Shown: positions 11,630 to 23,102 of the stretch, one piece after another | How the letters are laid out: the number at the start of each line of letters is the position of its first letter | Position numbering within the stretch: the stretch's first letter is position 1 | Position numbers and translations under genes: made by a program | Notes under the pieces: generated by a model | Told to the model about the DNA's origin: nothing | The model's database searches: none | What the model saw: the letters and a program-made list of their open reading frames with translations, nothing else | NCBI GenBank assembly: GCA_963691655.1 | Contig: OY829326.1 | Location: 141,378,998 to 141,442,997, forward strand | DNA length: 64,000 bases | Direction: 5' to 3' | DNA from: Toxonevra muliebris | Taxonomy: Eukaryota; Arthropoda; Insecta; Diptera; Pallopteridae

Positions 11630-14337
11630 CTAGCACAAATACTTAAATACCTTAAAGTGATGCCAATTTTACTAAGGAAAGACAAGCTAAAAAACAACTT
11701 CTTGAAAAGTTCCGGGTAAAGATGCATGAAATTCCATGAAAATCACAACCCTGTTTCTGCTTTACCGCGCCACGTCAGGGTTCTGAGAAATTCAAGGAAA
11801 TGTCCGTCAACATTTTCAAATATGCTAAGTAAATCGATCACAAATGCATTTAAACATGCCATTCCTCCAATAGAATCTATAAAATTTTAATATCCCACAA
11901 TTTTTCAAATTTCGGTTAATTTTTCGAGAAGACTAGTATTTTCGCATGTTTTTGGGAGCTGCATTCAAATTTTTCAGATCACATTTTTTTTCACGTTAAT
12001 ATCGTATTCGTTTCAATTGTATTCAAAATGTATTTTTCTATTGTCCCAAATTGAAAAGTAATTAAACGTCGAACAAAGTCATTGCGGAGTATTTTTATAA
12101 TGTTGGTGGCGCTTGACCGATTTCCTGTATCTGATCAAGCTGTTCCGAAAAATTTCCAATACAAAAATCAGATCGACGACAATTTAATCAAATGTTTAAT
12201 GGCCACAGAAGCAGTAGCAGCATTAGCCAAACGCCATTGCATTAATTTTCACCATATTGATGTTTCTCTTATTTGTATGTATGTATGTATGTGTGTTGTA
12301 GTATATCCTTATTCTATTTTACACTTTAGCCTTCCATATATTTTCAAACTAAATAACATTCACTATAAATATATATTATATGTGGTCGGTCTCTATGAAC
12401 GGCCCTGAGCTGAGTTTGGTGTAAAGGACCTTTGTCCTTCGAGTATAAATTCATTTCATTCTCAGTTTTACGATGGCAGTTTGCAATTGCGAAGTACGTA
12501 TGTATAGTTATGCCATTTCATTTCTGCACTGCTAGTTTAGATTTCATTTAAATCTGTTTATTTCACTTTCTCTCCCTCTCTCTTTCTCTCTTCATATAGC
12601 TTTCGTTCTCTCTGGGTCGGTTTGCATTCTCACTTTTGCATTAATCAAGAATGTATAAATTTTCTGGCATTAGCAATTTGCAATATGGTTGTAAATAAAA
12701 AATAAATTGAGAATATTTTAAACGTAAAAATAAAAAAAGAAATAATATAAAAAAATATAAACATACTAAATTCTTCTGTAGCATGTCGTGGATATTATTA
12801 TTACTTATTTGTTTAATTAAATATATGATGGTAAATTCAGAAATGATCCAAGCGGGCTGGTTTTGATATGAAAGTTAATACCTACCAATAAAACCACAAA
12901 TTCAAAATTTTGTTTTGAATCCTAAACGAATCTTTCAGCTACTAAATCCGTCCCTAACGTTCTGCCATGGTGTACATAACTCGAAAACTTTCCACTGTCT
13001 CATTCTTATATTGTCCAAATTTCAATTCAGATTTCTTAATAAATCGCTCATTTACTAAAAGACTGTCTTAACTCAAAAAACGCGATTTTGCAGAAAACGC
13101 GTTTAAAGTTTTCAATTGACTCCCACTTTGCAGAAAAAAGAAGAAATCTTATAGTTCTCACGCGCTGAGTATACAAGATATTAATATGAAATTTTTACAC
13201 AATATAAAGCGTGATATAATGAATAATTTTGCATCATTAACTCAAAATTCGTGTTTTTTGACTTATGACAGTCTTTTAGTAAATGAGCTAAATGTCATAA
13301 TATCTTTTGTTCAAAGCATTCTAAAGATTTTCTGGACTCAAAAACCTTTGAAAAAGAATCAGCCATTCAAAGGGCTCGGGGGCCTAAATCAGGGGACAGT
13401 CGAATTTTCCTTTGTATTGGAGCGTCATTTATGGAACTATAGATTTGATTTGATTTAACTATAAAATTTCTTTCTAAAGTAAACAAAAAAATAGCAGTAG
13501 TCAAAATTCAAATTCCCACTATTTGGTTGACATTTTATTGGTCTATAGTCATTACCATAAATATTGATCATTGCCAATTGAAAGTATCATAAAAAAAAAA
13601 CACACACAGTTTCAAAATTCATTCGCCCGTCGTCAGTTGCAGTTAAACTCAACGTTTCGTTTGCAAGGCATTTCCTGTTTCCTGTGGCTTTCTTTCATAT
13701 TGTTTTTTACATACTCATTCCACACAATGTACAATGTAAAAATCCAAAATGCAGCATGCCTAATCTTGACACCGACTCCAATTCCAAAATGCCGCCCATT
13801 TCTCATGTCAAAAATATCGCCAATTCAAATCGTTCACAAAAGTTTGTGGTGGTGCAGTGCGCTTACATAATTTCCCGGGATTAAGGAAGCCAGAAGAAGA
13901 AAACTGCTGCCAACTATATTTGTTGTTGTGTTCACCTTTTTGCTTTTGCTTTGCATTTCATTTTATTTTAGTTTAGGCGGAAGTTTGCTATTCGTTTCAG
14001 AGTGAAAGGAAAGAAAGAAAAAAAAACAAAAAAAAAAAAACAAAATAAAACGATTTAATGAAAATTTCCGCAACAACAATAATGTAAGTCAAAAGTCAAA
14101 GCGTCATTTTAACTTTTAGTTAGTTAGTTTTATATGCTGCTTTTAAACGAAGCTCAAGCTCATCGCTCACGTGAGCCAGATGAATCAACAGTGATAAAAA
14201 AACAAACAACAATTTACCATTGAAGAGAGCACGAGTAGTTGCATGCATGCACTCTCTCTCTCTCTCTCTTACGCTTACTCTCACTTTGCAGTGGAGCTCA
14301 CCGCTCCCTAGTCAATGTGGATGAATACACCTTTGGG
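11630..14337. other. AT-rich DNA with microsatellites
   Basis: Contains (TATG)n near 12276-12294, CT-rich DNA at 12565-12605, long A runs near 14015-14045 and (TC)n near 14250-14270. Open frames at 12082-12408, 13186-13458 and 13571-13884 have no recognisable domains and sit in low-complexity DNA. No gene is called. Confidence 0.55.
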
Positions 14338-14955
14338 CAGGGGCGTAGCGTATATTTGAAAATGTAGGAAGATAATGCAATGCATGCTTCCAGGTGGCAA
14401 TGGTAATGGGGGTGGGGAGGCAACAGCAGCAGCCGCGATGTTCGCCCGTGCATTTTAAATAAATTGAACGTTATATTGCTGTTGTTGTTGTTGTAGTTTT
14501 AGTTGGTTATTGTTGCTGTGTTGGTTTATTTTAGGCATGGGTTTGTCATATGTAGGTAGGTATACATATACTTAGTATGTGAATGCGAGCTTATTCCATG
14601 AATGAGCGACTGAATGAATTCAAGCGAGAAGTGAAAGTTGTTTGAGAGTTTTACGCTATTTTTGTTTTTTTTTTATCTTCAATTTTGCAAGTAATCACTA
14701 TAATTAGCACAGGCGAAAATGATTTGATTTCAGAATCTTTTTGGAGTATTTTCTATTCTGTATGAGTAAATATACGCAGAAGCTTTCTGGTGAATCTCCA
14801 CGGGGCATGCAGGCAAGCATGTGACTTGATGCTTGCTCAACTGCTAGATGCATCTCTAAGAACTGCAAGTTTAACCCTTCGGAGGGCGCGCTCTGAAAAG
14901 TTACACAAGATGAACTCGTATATAAAATTTATATAACTCACACAACATGAATGGA
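14338..14955. other. AT-rich DNA; possible hAT-like terminus at its left edge
   Basis: CAGGGGCGTAGCG at 14338-14350 resembles a hAT-type element end, but no partner terminus or duplication was found. GTT repeats lie near 14478-14495. Nothing else is recognised. Confidence 0.35.
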
Positions 14956-15020
14956 TGCGAAAAGCTCGGTCTCGGCCTTCTAGGGGCTGTTGTGCCATAA
15001 TAGTAGTACTTAGTAAGTAG
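14956..15020 (+). repeat. 3' tail of a dispersed retroposon, (TAG)n-ending family
   Basis: The block GCGAAAAGCTCGG ... GGGCTGTTGTGCCATAATAG followed by TAG-rich sequence also occurs at about 25213-25275, 25455-25522 and 29790-29840. The constant right end with a short tandem TAG tail is what the 3' end of a LINE or SINE looks like. No coding sequence precedes it here. The family is not identified. Confidence 0.6.
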
Positions 15021-15086
15021 TAGTGAGCATGCGTGAGCGTGAGTCAAAAAGTTCTCACGCGCCATCTCTAATTAAAACAAAATTTA

Positions 15087-15541
15087 TGGACGTGATCTAT
15101 TGTTATTATTATTTGAAAGAAGGACGACTCGAAAGTCAGGCACTGCGACCTATAAGATCTCAAGAAAGAAAGAAAGGCAGAGAGAAATAAAGATAGATAA
15201 GAAACAAACCCAAGCCGATAATCGAACTCAGGTCTCCAGAGATAAGAGTCTGGCACTCTGCCACTAGACCACAGTGGCGATTGTAGGACCTACAGTTTAA
15301 CGCCAATTCCGAACGGCTGTGTAGCAATTTTTTATCAGCTCGGTGGTTTTGCCATTACCAACCAAGGTGTGTATTTGTACACATTCTTACAATTTTCATC
15401 CACTTCATATCGATAGTGAATATAAGAAGTTTATGAGAATTAAGCACCAGACCAAGACGGGAATCGAACCCGCAACCTTCTGGATGACAGTCTAGTGCAA
15501 TGTCCACTAGACAATCGAGGTCGTCTTGGACGTGATCTATT
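15087..15541 (-). mobile_element. Complete dimeric tRNA-derived SINE with 15-bp target-site duplication
   Basis: Perfect direct repeats TGGACGTGATCTATT at 15087-15101 and 15527-15541 bound a 425-bp minus-strand insert (15102-15526). On minus it begins with a tRNA-like head (box A TTGTCTAGTGG around 15510-15520; box B GGTTCGATTCCC around 15462-15474). A linker follows, containing CTTGGTTGGTAATGGCAAAA. A second tRNA-like unit then has box A TGGTCTAGTGG near 15261-15271 and box B GAGTTCGATT near 15222-15231. The tail carries GATCTTATAGGTCGCAGTGC and ends in AATAATAATAAC. Box A/B promote Pol III transcription in this class; mobility depends on a LINE reverse transcriptase. Dimeric structure and boundaries are seen directly. 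Confidence 0.88.
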
Positions 15542-15888
15542 ATATCGCAGAAATATTTAAAGAGCACGATGAATTTAATAAGGAAAAAATTAAAATTATT
15601 TAATAATTTATTTGTTCTTTTATCACATTCTCATTCTCATGGGCTCGTCAGTGTCTGCATTTTCACGCCGTTCAATTTTCGACCTGATTTTTGTCTCGAT
15701 TCGAAGAAAATGAACTAATGGTTGTAAGTAGAAAAAAAGAGACAAAATATCTATTTTTCTCTTCTCTTACTAGTCTCGGTACAGTGTGGAGAAAATTCAG
15801 ATCACTAACAAATTATGATTTTTGTTATGCATGAAGACAGTGACGTAAAAGAACTCTTCATTCAGTGTAAGAAAAGACTGGCGCCATT
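15542..15888. other. AT-rich DNA without recognised genes
   Basis: Nothing recognised; it lies between the SINE and a strong hairpin. Confidence 0.5.
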
Positions 15889-15966
15889 TCGTCGCCTGAG
15901 ATTTGATTTGGCGTATAGGCATAGGAATTCTAATACACATACGCCAAATCAACTCTCAGGCGACGA
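15889..15966. repeat. 28-bp inverted repeat with 22-nt loop
   Basis: The left arm (15889-15916, starting TCGTCGCCTGAGA) pairs with the right arm (15939-15966, ending TCTCAGGCGACGA) with a single mismatch. The loop is 22 nt. The arms are much more GC-rich than their surroundings. It could be the remains of a fold-back element or a pre-miRNA-like hairpin; sequence alone cannot decide. Confidence 0.75.
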
Positions 15967-16099
15967 TTTGTTGATCGAATTTTTAACTGAAGGCTTCGAT
16001 TGTTCCTGCATCAAATAAATGGCTATCTAGAGCAGGGGTGCCCAAAAGTTTCTTATGAAAGTACAAACACCAATACATATAAACTTTCTTATTATTATA

Positions 16100-17556
16100 T
16101 TGCGGGCACTGGAGAGCAACGATTTGCCATTACATCTACGGTGTATTATCGGTAGCTACTTCAGCAGCTGGCGACTCGTATATGACACAGATGACGGGGT
16201 AAAGGAGTATAAGGTTACAGGCGGCGTACCACAAGGCTCTGTACTGGGGCCAACACTATGGAACGCGATGTACGACGGTGTTCTCAAGCTGGACCTCCCT
16301 GCAAGCACAACACTAGTGGGATACGCAGATGATATTGCGTTGGTGGCAGTATCGAAGAGACTGGAAGATTTGTAGTTAGTCTGCTATGATGCAATTTCTA
16401 GAGTGCGACGATGGTTAAACGCGGCAGAATTGGAATTAGCAGCCCAAAAGCGGAAGCCGTGCTTTTGAGCACAAGAAAAATAAGAGAGCACCTGAAGGTG
16501 ATTGTGGGTGGGCACACCATAACATCTCAACCTCACATCCGATATTTAGGAGTGCTCATAGATACTAGGATGTCTTTTAAGGACCATCTTGCAGCGGCCA
16601 GCAGCAAAGTAGTGAAAATAAACGCGCATAATGCCCAACGTTGGAGGGCCACGCGCGAGCAGAAGGCAGCTTTTGTCCACTGTGATGGACTCTATAGTGT
16701 TATAGGCAGCACCCATTTGGATAGGTGCAAAGAAGTCGCACATCAAGGATGTGCTAGCCGTCCAAAAGCTAAGCGCATTGAGGGTGTCCAGTGCTTTGCG
16801 AACAGTAATCGCAAGACGCGATATGTGTCATCACGGGAAAGCTACCCATACATACATGCGACAGGGCTCAAGAGGCTGTATAATAAAGCAGGAGAAAGAC
16901 CTACGGGAGCATTCAAAATGGAGGAACGTCGACGATCTATAACGGAGTGGCAGCAGCGCTGGGGTGCTCCACAAAAGGGCGATGGACGTTTGCGCTAATT
17001 TCCGACATTGCGAAATGGTGTCAACGGAGGCACGGGGATGTAGATTTTTACATTACGCAGCTGCTAAGCGGCCATGGGTGCTTTAAGGAGTACCTGCATA
17101 GATTCGGACATGACCATGACCCATACTGTTCAATATGTCCGAATGAAAATGAGAACCCGAGGCATGTGGTATTTCATTGCGCACGCTTCGAAAACGAGGG
17201 GGAGGGGCTGAAGCAAACCATTGGCAGGACACCAACTCTGGAGAATTTCACCACACAGATGTGCGAATCGGTGGAAAAATGGAAGAAGACATGCACATTG
17301 GCCGCGCGGATTATGATCAAGCTACGCACCACTGAAAGAGAGAGAAAGAGAACAGAACAGCAGGAACAGATCGAGAACGGAACTGCTAGATCCACCCCCG
17401 CGAAGTAATGCGTACGGGCAGTCCCGCGGGGAGAGTGGGAGGAAATTAAGGAGGTGGTTTTAGTCAGTAGGAATCCGACATAACCGTAGAACAGGAGTTC
17501 TGCGGTATCTATGAAGATTTCCACCTTCCAACGAACGGAAAATAAAAAAATAAAAA
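16100..17556 (+). pseudogene. R1-type LINE, 5'-truncated, frameshifted reverse transcriptase
   Basis: The reverse transcriptase palm is recognisable: GGVPQGSVLGPTLWN at about 16216-16260 and the catalytic GYADDIAL at about 16318-16341. An in-frame stop follows at 16373, and several frameshifts spread the rest over three frames. The last frame (to 17408) has KGRWTFALI, HGDVDFYITQLLSGHG, then the knuckle C-x2-C-x10-H-x4-C in SICPNENENPRHVVFHC, and the ESVEKWK/LRTTERER tail. No RNase H lies between palm and knuckle, as usual for R1-type elements. The 3'UTR hairpin CCCCGCG (17396-17402) / CGCGGGG (17425-17431) is kept, and the element ends in an A-rich tail near 17540-17556. Dead copy. Confidence 0.88.
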
Positions 17557-17788
17557 AAGGGAACATAAAATCATATGTTAAACAACAAAATCTCCCCCCA
17601 TGTGTACCAACAAAGCACACGAAAGTGTTGTTGTTTTGCTGTTTGGTATAGGCAAAGAAGAGAGATGAGAAACGTTTATTTCGTGTGTTTCGCATTGCTT
17701 AGTCCAGAGTGCTGAGTGTGTGTATAAGAATGCACAGTCTAAGTGCCTAAGTGCTTTTACAAAAACAAATGTGCATCGAGTGCATATA

Positions 17789-19582
17789 GGGTAGCCAGAC
17801 GTATTGATTTAATCAGTACATGCCCTGATTTTTTTTTTTTTTTTTTAATACTGACTTTTTGAAATCTCGAAATCAGTAAGAAAATGTACTGATTTTTGTA
17901 TTGATTTCGTAAAGATTTTTTCAAATTAATATCGCAAGAATTTTTGTGCTTAATCTTAGTAGTTTTAAAATCGCTTTGCAGATAGTCTCACCATGTTTGT
18001 TTCTTTTTCTGATTGTTCATAAAATAAAATACATACAGTCTTTTCAACAAGAGCGTGTTCGGCTTAATTGTACGAACAAATTTAAGTATCAAGTTGAATT
18101 TTATTTTCAGCATTCAACTTTTCATTGCGAATTGCGCTGTATAACCATTCAAACAATCACAATTATAATTTCGTTGTATAATTTTTCAAGTCGAGCTCCA
18201 CGTATGCAAAACGTTTTTAAGCTGCCATTCTTTGCTCACATCCAAAGAAATCCAAAATGTCCTAGGGAGATGCTGCAAATACCTTAGGAAGTTGAAGGCA
18301 TTTGTAAAGAAATGGAATCATCATTTTTTAAGACTCCAGAATGTTTACGACTTACCAAATCATTGTGCTTCTAGAGCAACATCGAAGCAGCAGGATTCGG
18401 TATCACCATATGTTTTTAACCCAATTCTACAATTACACTTAAAGCTGCCCAACAAAAACTAGCGCTGAGGGTCACTAATATATCCCTTAGTATAATCCAA
18501 AGTCGTTTAAATGAATTCCAAATTGAATTCTGAGCTACCATAATCAAACCTTTACTGGCGGCAAAACAAACAAAAAAATGACGGAAGTGGACTGTCGAAC
18601 ATGTGGATAATGATTGGAGCGGTGTGGCTTTTACAGACGAATCTGTTTTATAGATGGCAGGTACCATAAAACGTGCCTTATCTATTAAGGGCAGTTAGAT
18701 TGTTCTGAGATTAGTTATGCATCCAGGAAAAGTTCATGATTGGGGATGCTCTTCAAAATAGAATTTCGACAGGATAATCATGTTTACGGGAAATTTAGAT
18801 ATCCAGTACATAATCCATTTATACCAGTATAGACTCTTATCTTCTGTCAATAACTGGTTTAAGAAAGGGAATCGAAATTGAATGCTTTAAGAGGGTAGGA
18901 CCCTAAACATCAAAGTCGCTTGTGCCTATCAATATCCAGATGCTAAACACATTGAAAATTTCTGAGCAATTATTAAGCTTAAGATGAACAGAAAAAGTGC
19001 TAAGAGCATTGCGCAATTGAAACGACAGATTAAGTCAAAATGTCGGTGTTTGCCGCAATCGTACGCCGAAAAGCTAGAGATAATATCACCTCGCGTTATC
19101 ACGCACTTACTCAAAATTTTGGTAACTGGACAGTATATTGATATCTCAGTGCATTGGACAAAAAAATGTTTAAAAATAATGTGGAATATTTTTGTTGATT
19201 GGGGCATTTTTTGAAGGACTTAGGCCGTATACGCTCTTGTTGAAGAGACTGTACACGATGCTGCTATCGAGAGCAAAAAAGCAATATATACTTTAAGAAA
19301 AGTCGGTTAACTTAAGTTTTTAAATGAGTGAATGGATTTTGTTATTAATTGAATTTGATAATTGTATCCAGATCTCACAATCCTCTAAATATGGAAACTG
19401 ATACGTAATCAACAATGTTTACTGACGAAGAAAAAATGTAAAATAAACCCACAAAATAGGAGAAAAAGTTTCACTATATTACATTGAAATTACTAGGTAA
19501 TAGGAGCATTAAAACTGTACTGATTTTCAATGATTCCCAACGTCTAATGTACTGATTTCGCGGTTAAAAAATCTGCCTGCCC
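17789..19582 (+). mobile_element. Tc1-like DNA transposon, degenerate
   Basis: The element starts GGGTAGCCAGA and ends TCTGCCTGCCC, imperfect inverted repeats each flanked by TA (17787-17788 and 19583-19584), the Tc1/mariner target duplication. It is 1794 bp. Transposase remnants on plus are readable though broken by many stops. They include a helix-turn-helix-like stretch near 18250-18460, then WTVEHVDNDWSGVAFTDES at about 18590-18648 (first catalytic Asp in FTDES), then YQYPDAKHIENF near 18928-18963 corresponding to the SPDxNPIENxW region with the third acidic residue. The second catalytic region is not recognisable. Inactive. Confidence 0.75.
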
Positions 19583-19617
19583 TAAGTGCATAGGACATGG
19601 GCACTCCTGGTCTAGAA

Positions 19618-21778
19618 AATAAGGAGTTCATGAAACTCAGTTTAAGAAAAACAATGTACTAGATCGATCCATTTAAAATGAATTGTGCATAACTTAACCA
19701 CAAAGCTACTTTTGGAACAATTTCACAATTTAATGTAAACAACCAATTAGTTTCGCAATATTCCTCTCGTCATCTATTCCATAATTGTGATGCCTTGACT
19801 CACCTTCAATTTCTACGCTCTTTCACATCCACATCCACCAAACATTAACATTTTGGGCACATTGCCACAATCATGCACCATAAAATTTTTTCTACAAATT
19901 TCATTAGTTGAAAACTTTACGTAAGCCTCACATTGAACTTTACAATTATTTACTTTTTCGATTACCCTTTTTTATTATCTTTATTTGTATTTTGTAAATT
20001 TTTATTTTTTTTTTGTTATATTGCTGACGATGTGTTTCGAATCACTTATATGAAATTGTTTAAATATAAATACAATTACAATAAAGAAAACAACAACAAC
20101 AACAACAAAAATAAAGTAAATAAAAGTGTAGGTACATTAAAAGTAAATAGTACGGAAAGCAAAACAACAAAAAAAAAATGAAAAAAAAAATAAAATTCGC
20201 ACTTTTTTCACTTTCTCCTTTTGACATTTTAATTGCATTTACGCTTTTATTTTTAATTATACTAGCAGACAATGACAGCGCAGCGGTGTCGGTGACGGCA
20301 ACACCGCGAACTTAATGATGAATAGTAAGAATGACAGTGAGTGAGAGGGAGAGAGAGAGAGGGTGTGGTGCGAAACACAAAAGCGAGGGAGGAGAAGTTA
20401 TTTACTACTTACATTTTTGGAGTAATTGGTAATTGTTATTTGTAGCGTATTTTTTGGCATTCAAAATGTAATTTATAAATAAAGTAAAAAAGAATGCAAA
20501 CAAAAGCTAAAGAAACAATACAAAAAAAAAAAAAAAAAACAGTTGTATTGTAATTATAATTGTTTGTATGCTGGTGTGATTGTATTGTGTTGGAAAACGT
20601 GTGTGAGTATGTGTGTGTGTGTGGTAGTAGCAACAGCTGTTTATATTGTCATAAATGTATAGTAGATGAGGTTAATGAACTTTAAATTGTAAACGTTTTT
20701 TGGATTATTTCGTGAAGTAATTTATTAATTTTGAGTTGAAGTTTTGCTTCAACTTTTCAAAGAGAGTTGACATTTTCTGTTATAATTTAAGAAAGGTTAT
20801 CATGGTAAGCGATTAATTCTCATTTAAAAAGTCGGTTCAATTAGCTTAGTCAGTGTTGTTTTAGAAAACACGAAACCTTGTTTGTGACGGATGTTTTCAA
20901 TAGCACAGGGTTTCAATGTACTCAACTTTTCAAGTTTTCAAGAGACCCGTAGTTGGTTAGCAGCCGAAAAATAAAACTAGTCATAGCACAAAGAAGGAGA
21001 TTAATTGTGGCTGCTTATAGTGGGGTAGGTAGGTAGTTCTCATGGTCGACAGAGTTTTTACCCGAAAACCACAAAACCAGTCTTTGCTGACAACAAGCCG
21101 CTTGACCTTCACGGATTTTTAAACCTTTTTTTTTTTGCGAGTGATTTTCATAAAATTTCGATCAAAAACTTATAAGTTTGCCAACTCTTCGGAGCAGAAG
21201 AGTTATGCTAAATGTGATGTTTGTGACTAAATTATTAAATGGTTATATTCATTCTCAATTCTTACTCAATGAAATCAAAATTAATGTTCCAAGTCGCTGT
21301 TCTAGATATCCCATTCCTATTAAACTTGATGCTTGTTGAACAAACTATGCTCAAAATAACCCTTTTCGTTGTATGTGTAATGATTTCAATTCTCTGCACG
21401 ACATTTTTGACATTTCCGACTCTCTCCACTATATACAATTAAATGTATTAAATTTTCCTAATCGTTAAACAGCTGATGATTACTAATAATCTGTAGCTGT
21501 AAAGAAGACCAAATAGAGATTTATTCTCCCCAATCAGCGCTTTATCAGGGCATTCCGGAATGCATCTGAATCGGTCACCAAATCCGTACGTCATGCGGAT
21601 GTGCCCCTCGTGCGGATGGGCGGGTAAGTGGGTCCGTTGGGATTCGTTAAAAAAAAGAAGACATTTAAGCATCTCAGCTTATATTCCCAATTTAAAATTT
21701 AATTTTTTCCATGTTAATAGCTTCTATTAAGCTCTAGCCTGAAAGAGAACATTCCTCTGTTTCTTTCAATATTGAGAA
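19618..21778. other. AT-rich DNA with microsatellites
   Basis: Contains (CAA)n near 20092-20110, A runs near 20170-20190 and 20521-20540, GA-rich DNA at 20338-20362 and (GT)n near 20609-20624. Open frames here (for example 19933-20181, 21239-21442) are low complexity with no recognised domain. Confidence 0.55.
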
Positions 21779-23102
21779 GTTGAGAGGAAAAGCGGTTTAA
21801 AACTTTTATAAGAGTAAAAGTGAAATAAGTTTATATCTCAGCGCAAGAACGGTACAAGTAAACCTAGAAACAGAATCATTTAATCACTTGCGGTACGGTG
21901 CAGTGCTGTGTATTTTAGAAATTTTGCTAAGCTTCTGTGGTACTGTGCTGTGCAATGGTTCTGTTTTGCTTCGTATGTATTTATGGTTTTTAAAGCAAAA
22001 GTCAAATATTTCTGCCTTAATACGACTTTAAGTGAATGAAAAAATAAAAAAAAATTAGTATAAGAGCAAAAATGATATAACAATTCTTTCACAGCAAAAA
22101 CGACACAACGACTTAACCTTTAGAGTTAACCTTTAGAGTACCAGAGTGACCATTATAATACCCATTAATATAGTTTTTAAAAAAAATCATGAGGTTTTCG
22201 GCATCAGTGAATCAAATTAGACCAATTTTTGAATGGATATGAATACTTAAATGAGCCCCTGAGTAAAAAGTTTGAAACAAACTAGATCCATTTTTAAAAA
22301 AATCATGAAACTTAATACTCGGGGGTTTTCGGCATCACTGAATCTGAATTAGAAATTAGAATTTCAAAATTTAAGATGGCGGATCCAATATGGTAAACCA
22401 ATTTTTGAATGGTTGTGAATACTGAAATGAACCCCTGAGTAAAAAGTTTGAAACAAACTAGATCCATTTTTCAAAAAGTCTTTTGCCATTGTGAATTTTG
22501 AAATTCTGTTTACAGATTCGGATTAAGTGACCCCAAAACCCCCCGAGTAAAAAGCTTCAATCGAACTAAATCAGTTTTTCAAAAAGTTGTCCGCCATATT
22601 GGATACGCCATTTTTTTGAAATTCTGTTTACTAATTCGGATCCTACCGAAAATCCCCGAGTAACAAGTTTCAATCGAATTAAATCAGTTTTTTTCAGAAA
22701 TTCGTCAGCTATATTGGATACGCCATTTGAATTTTGAAATTCTATTTACAGATTCGGATTGAGCAACCCCAAAAATCTCCATATAACAAGTTTCAGATGA
22801 GTTAGAAAATTTTTTAGAAAGTCGTTTGTTATACTGTTTTCGGCCGGGGTGGCTACTACTGAGGCCCCTATATATATTGACATTTGTATTTATCGAATAG
22901 ACTTCATATTAATGAAAATATTTCCATGACAAAATTGTGAGGAAAATTGCCGCTACTCTAAAGGTTAACACGTTTTTGGTCTGAACATATTTTGTTTCAC
23001 TTTTGCTCTGAACGGCACTCATGCCACATTTGCTCTTAAGTAAAACTACAGCACTTTTTTCTGAACTTAGAAGTTGTCCCGCTTTTGCTCTCAGCCTCTC
23101 AA
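21779..23102. mobile_element. Terminal-inverted-repeat element carrying an internal satellite, family 2
   Basis: The left end TTGAGAGGAAAAGCGG (21780 on) and right end CCCGCTTTTGCTCTCAGCC (near 23078-23096) are imperfect inverted repeats. Just inside both, AGAGCAAAAGTGAAA-like words are repeated. The middle, 22180-22810, is an array of units of about 110 bp, each with a GAGTAAAAAGTTT-like word, a TTTTTCAAAAAGT-like word and a CAGATTCGGATT-AGTGACCCC block. A short relative lies at 50262-50575. There is no coding sequence. The class is uncertain: fold-back or MITE-like. Confidence 0.55.

Larger units (their letters stand above)
16033..19609 (+). mobile_element. Small hAT-like element split by two later insertions
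   Basis: The left end CAGGGGTGCCCAA at 16033 matches the right end TGGGCACTCCTG at 19598-19609 in inverse complement, a typical hAT-type terminal pair. The adjacent 8-mers ATCTAGAG (16025-16032) and GTCTAGAA (19610-19617) share the core TCTAGA and fit an imperfect 8-bp duplication. Inside lie an R1-type LINE (about 16100-17556) and a Tc1-like transposon (17789-19582). The remaining host sequence is only about 320 bp, a normal MITE size. That all three belong to one nest is inference from the matching ends. Confidence 0.55.

Noticed and set aside
15219..15520. tRNA genes on the minus strand
   Set aside because: Box A and box B are present, but acceptor stems do not pair and the units are inside a SINE bounded by a target-site duplication.
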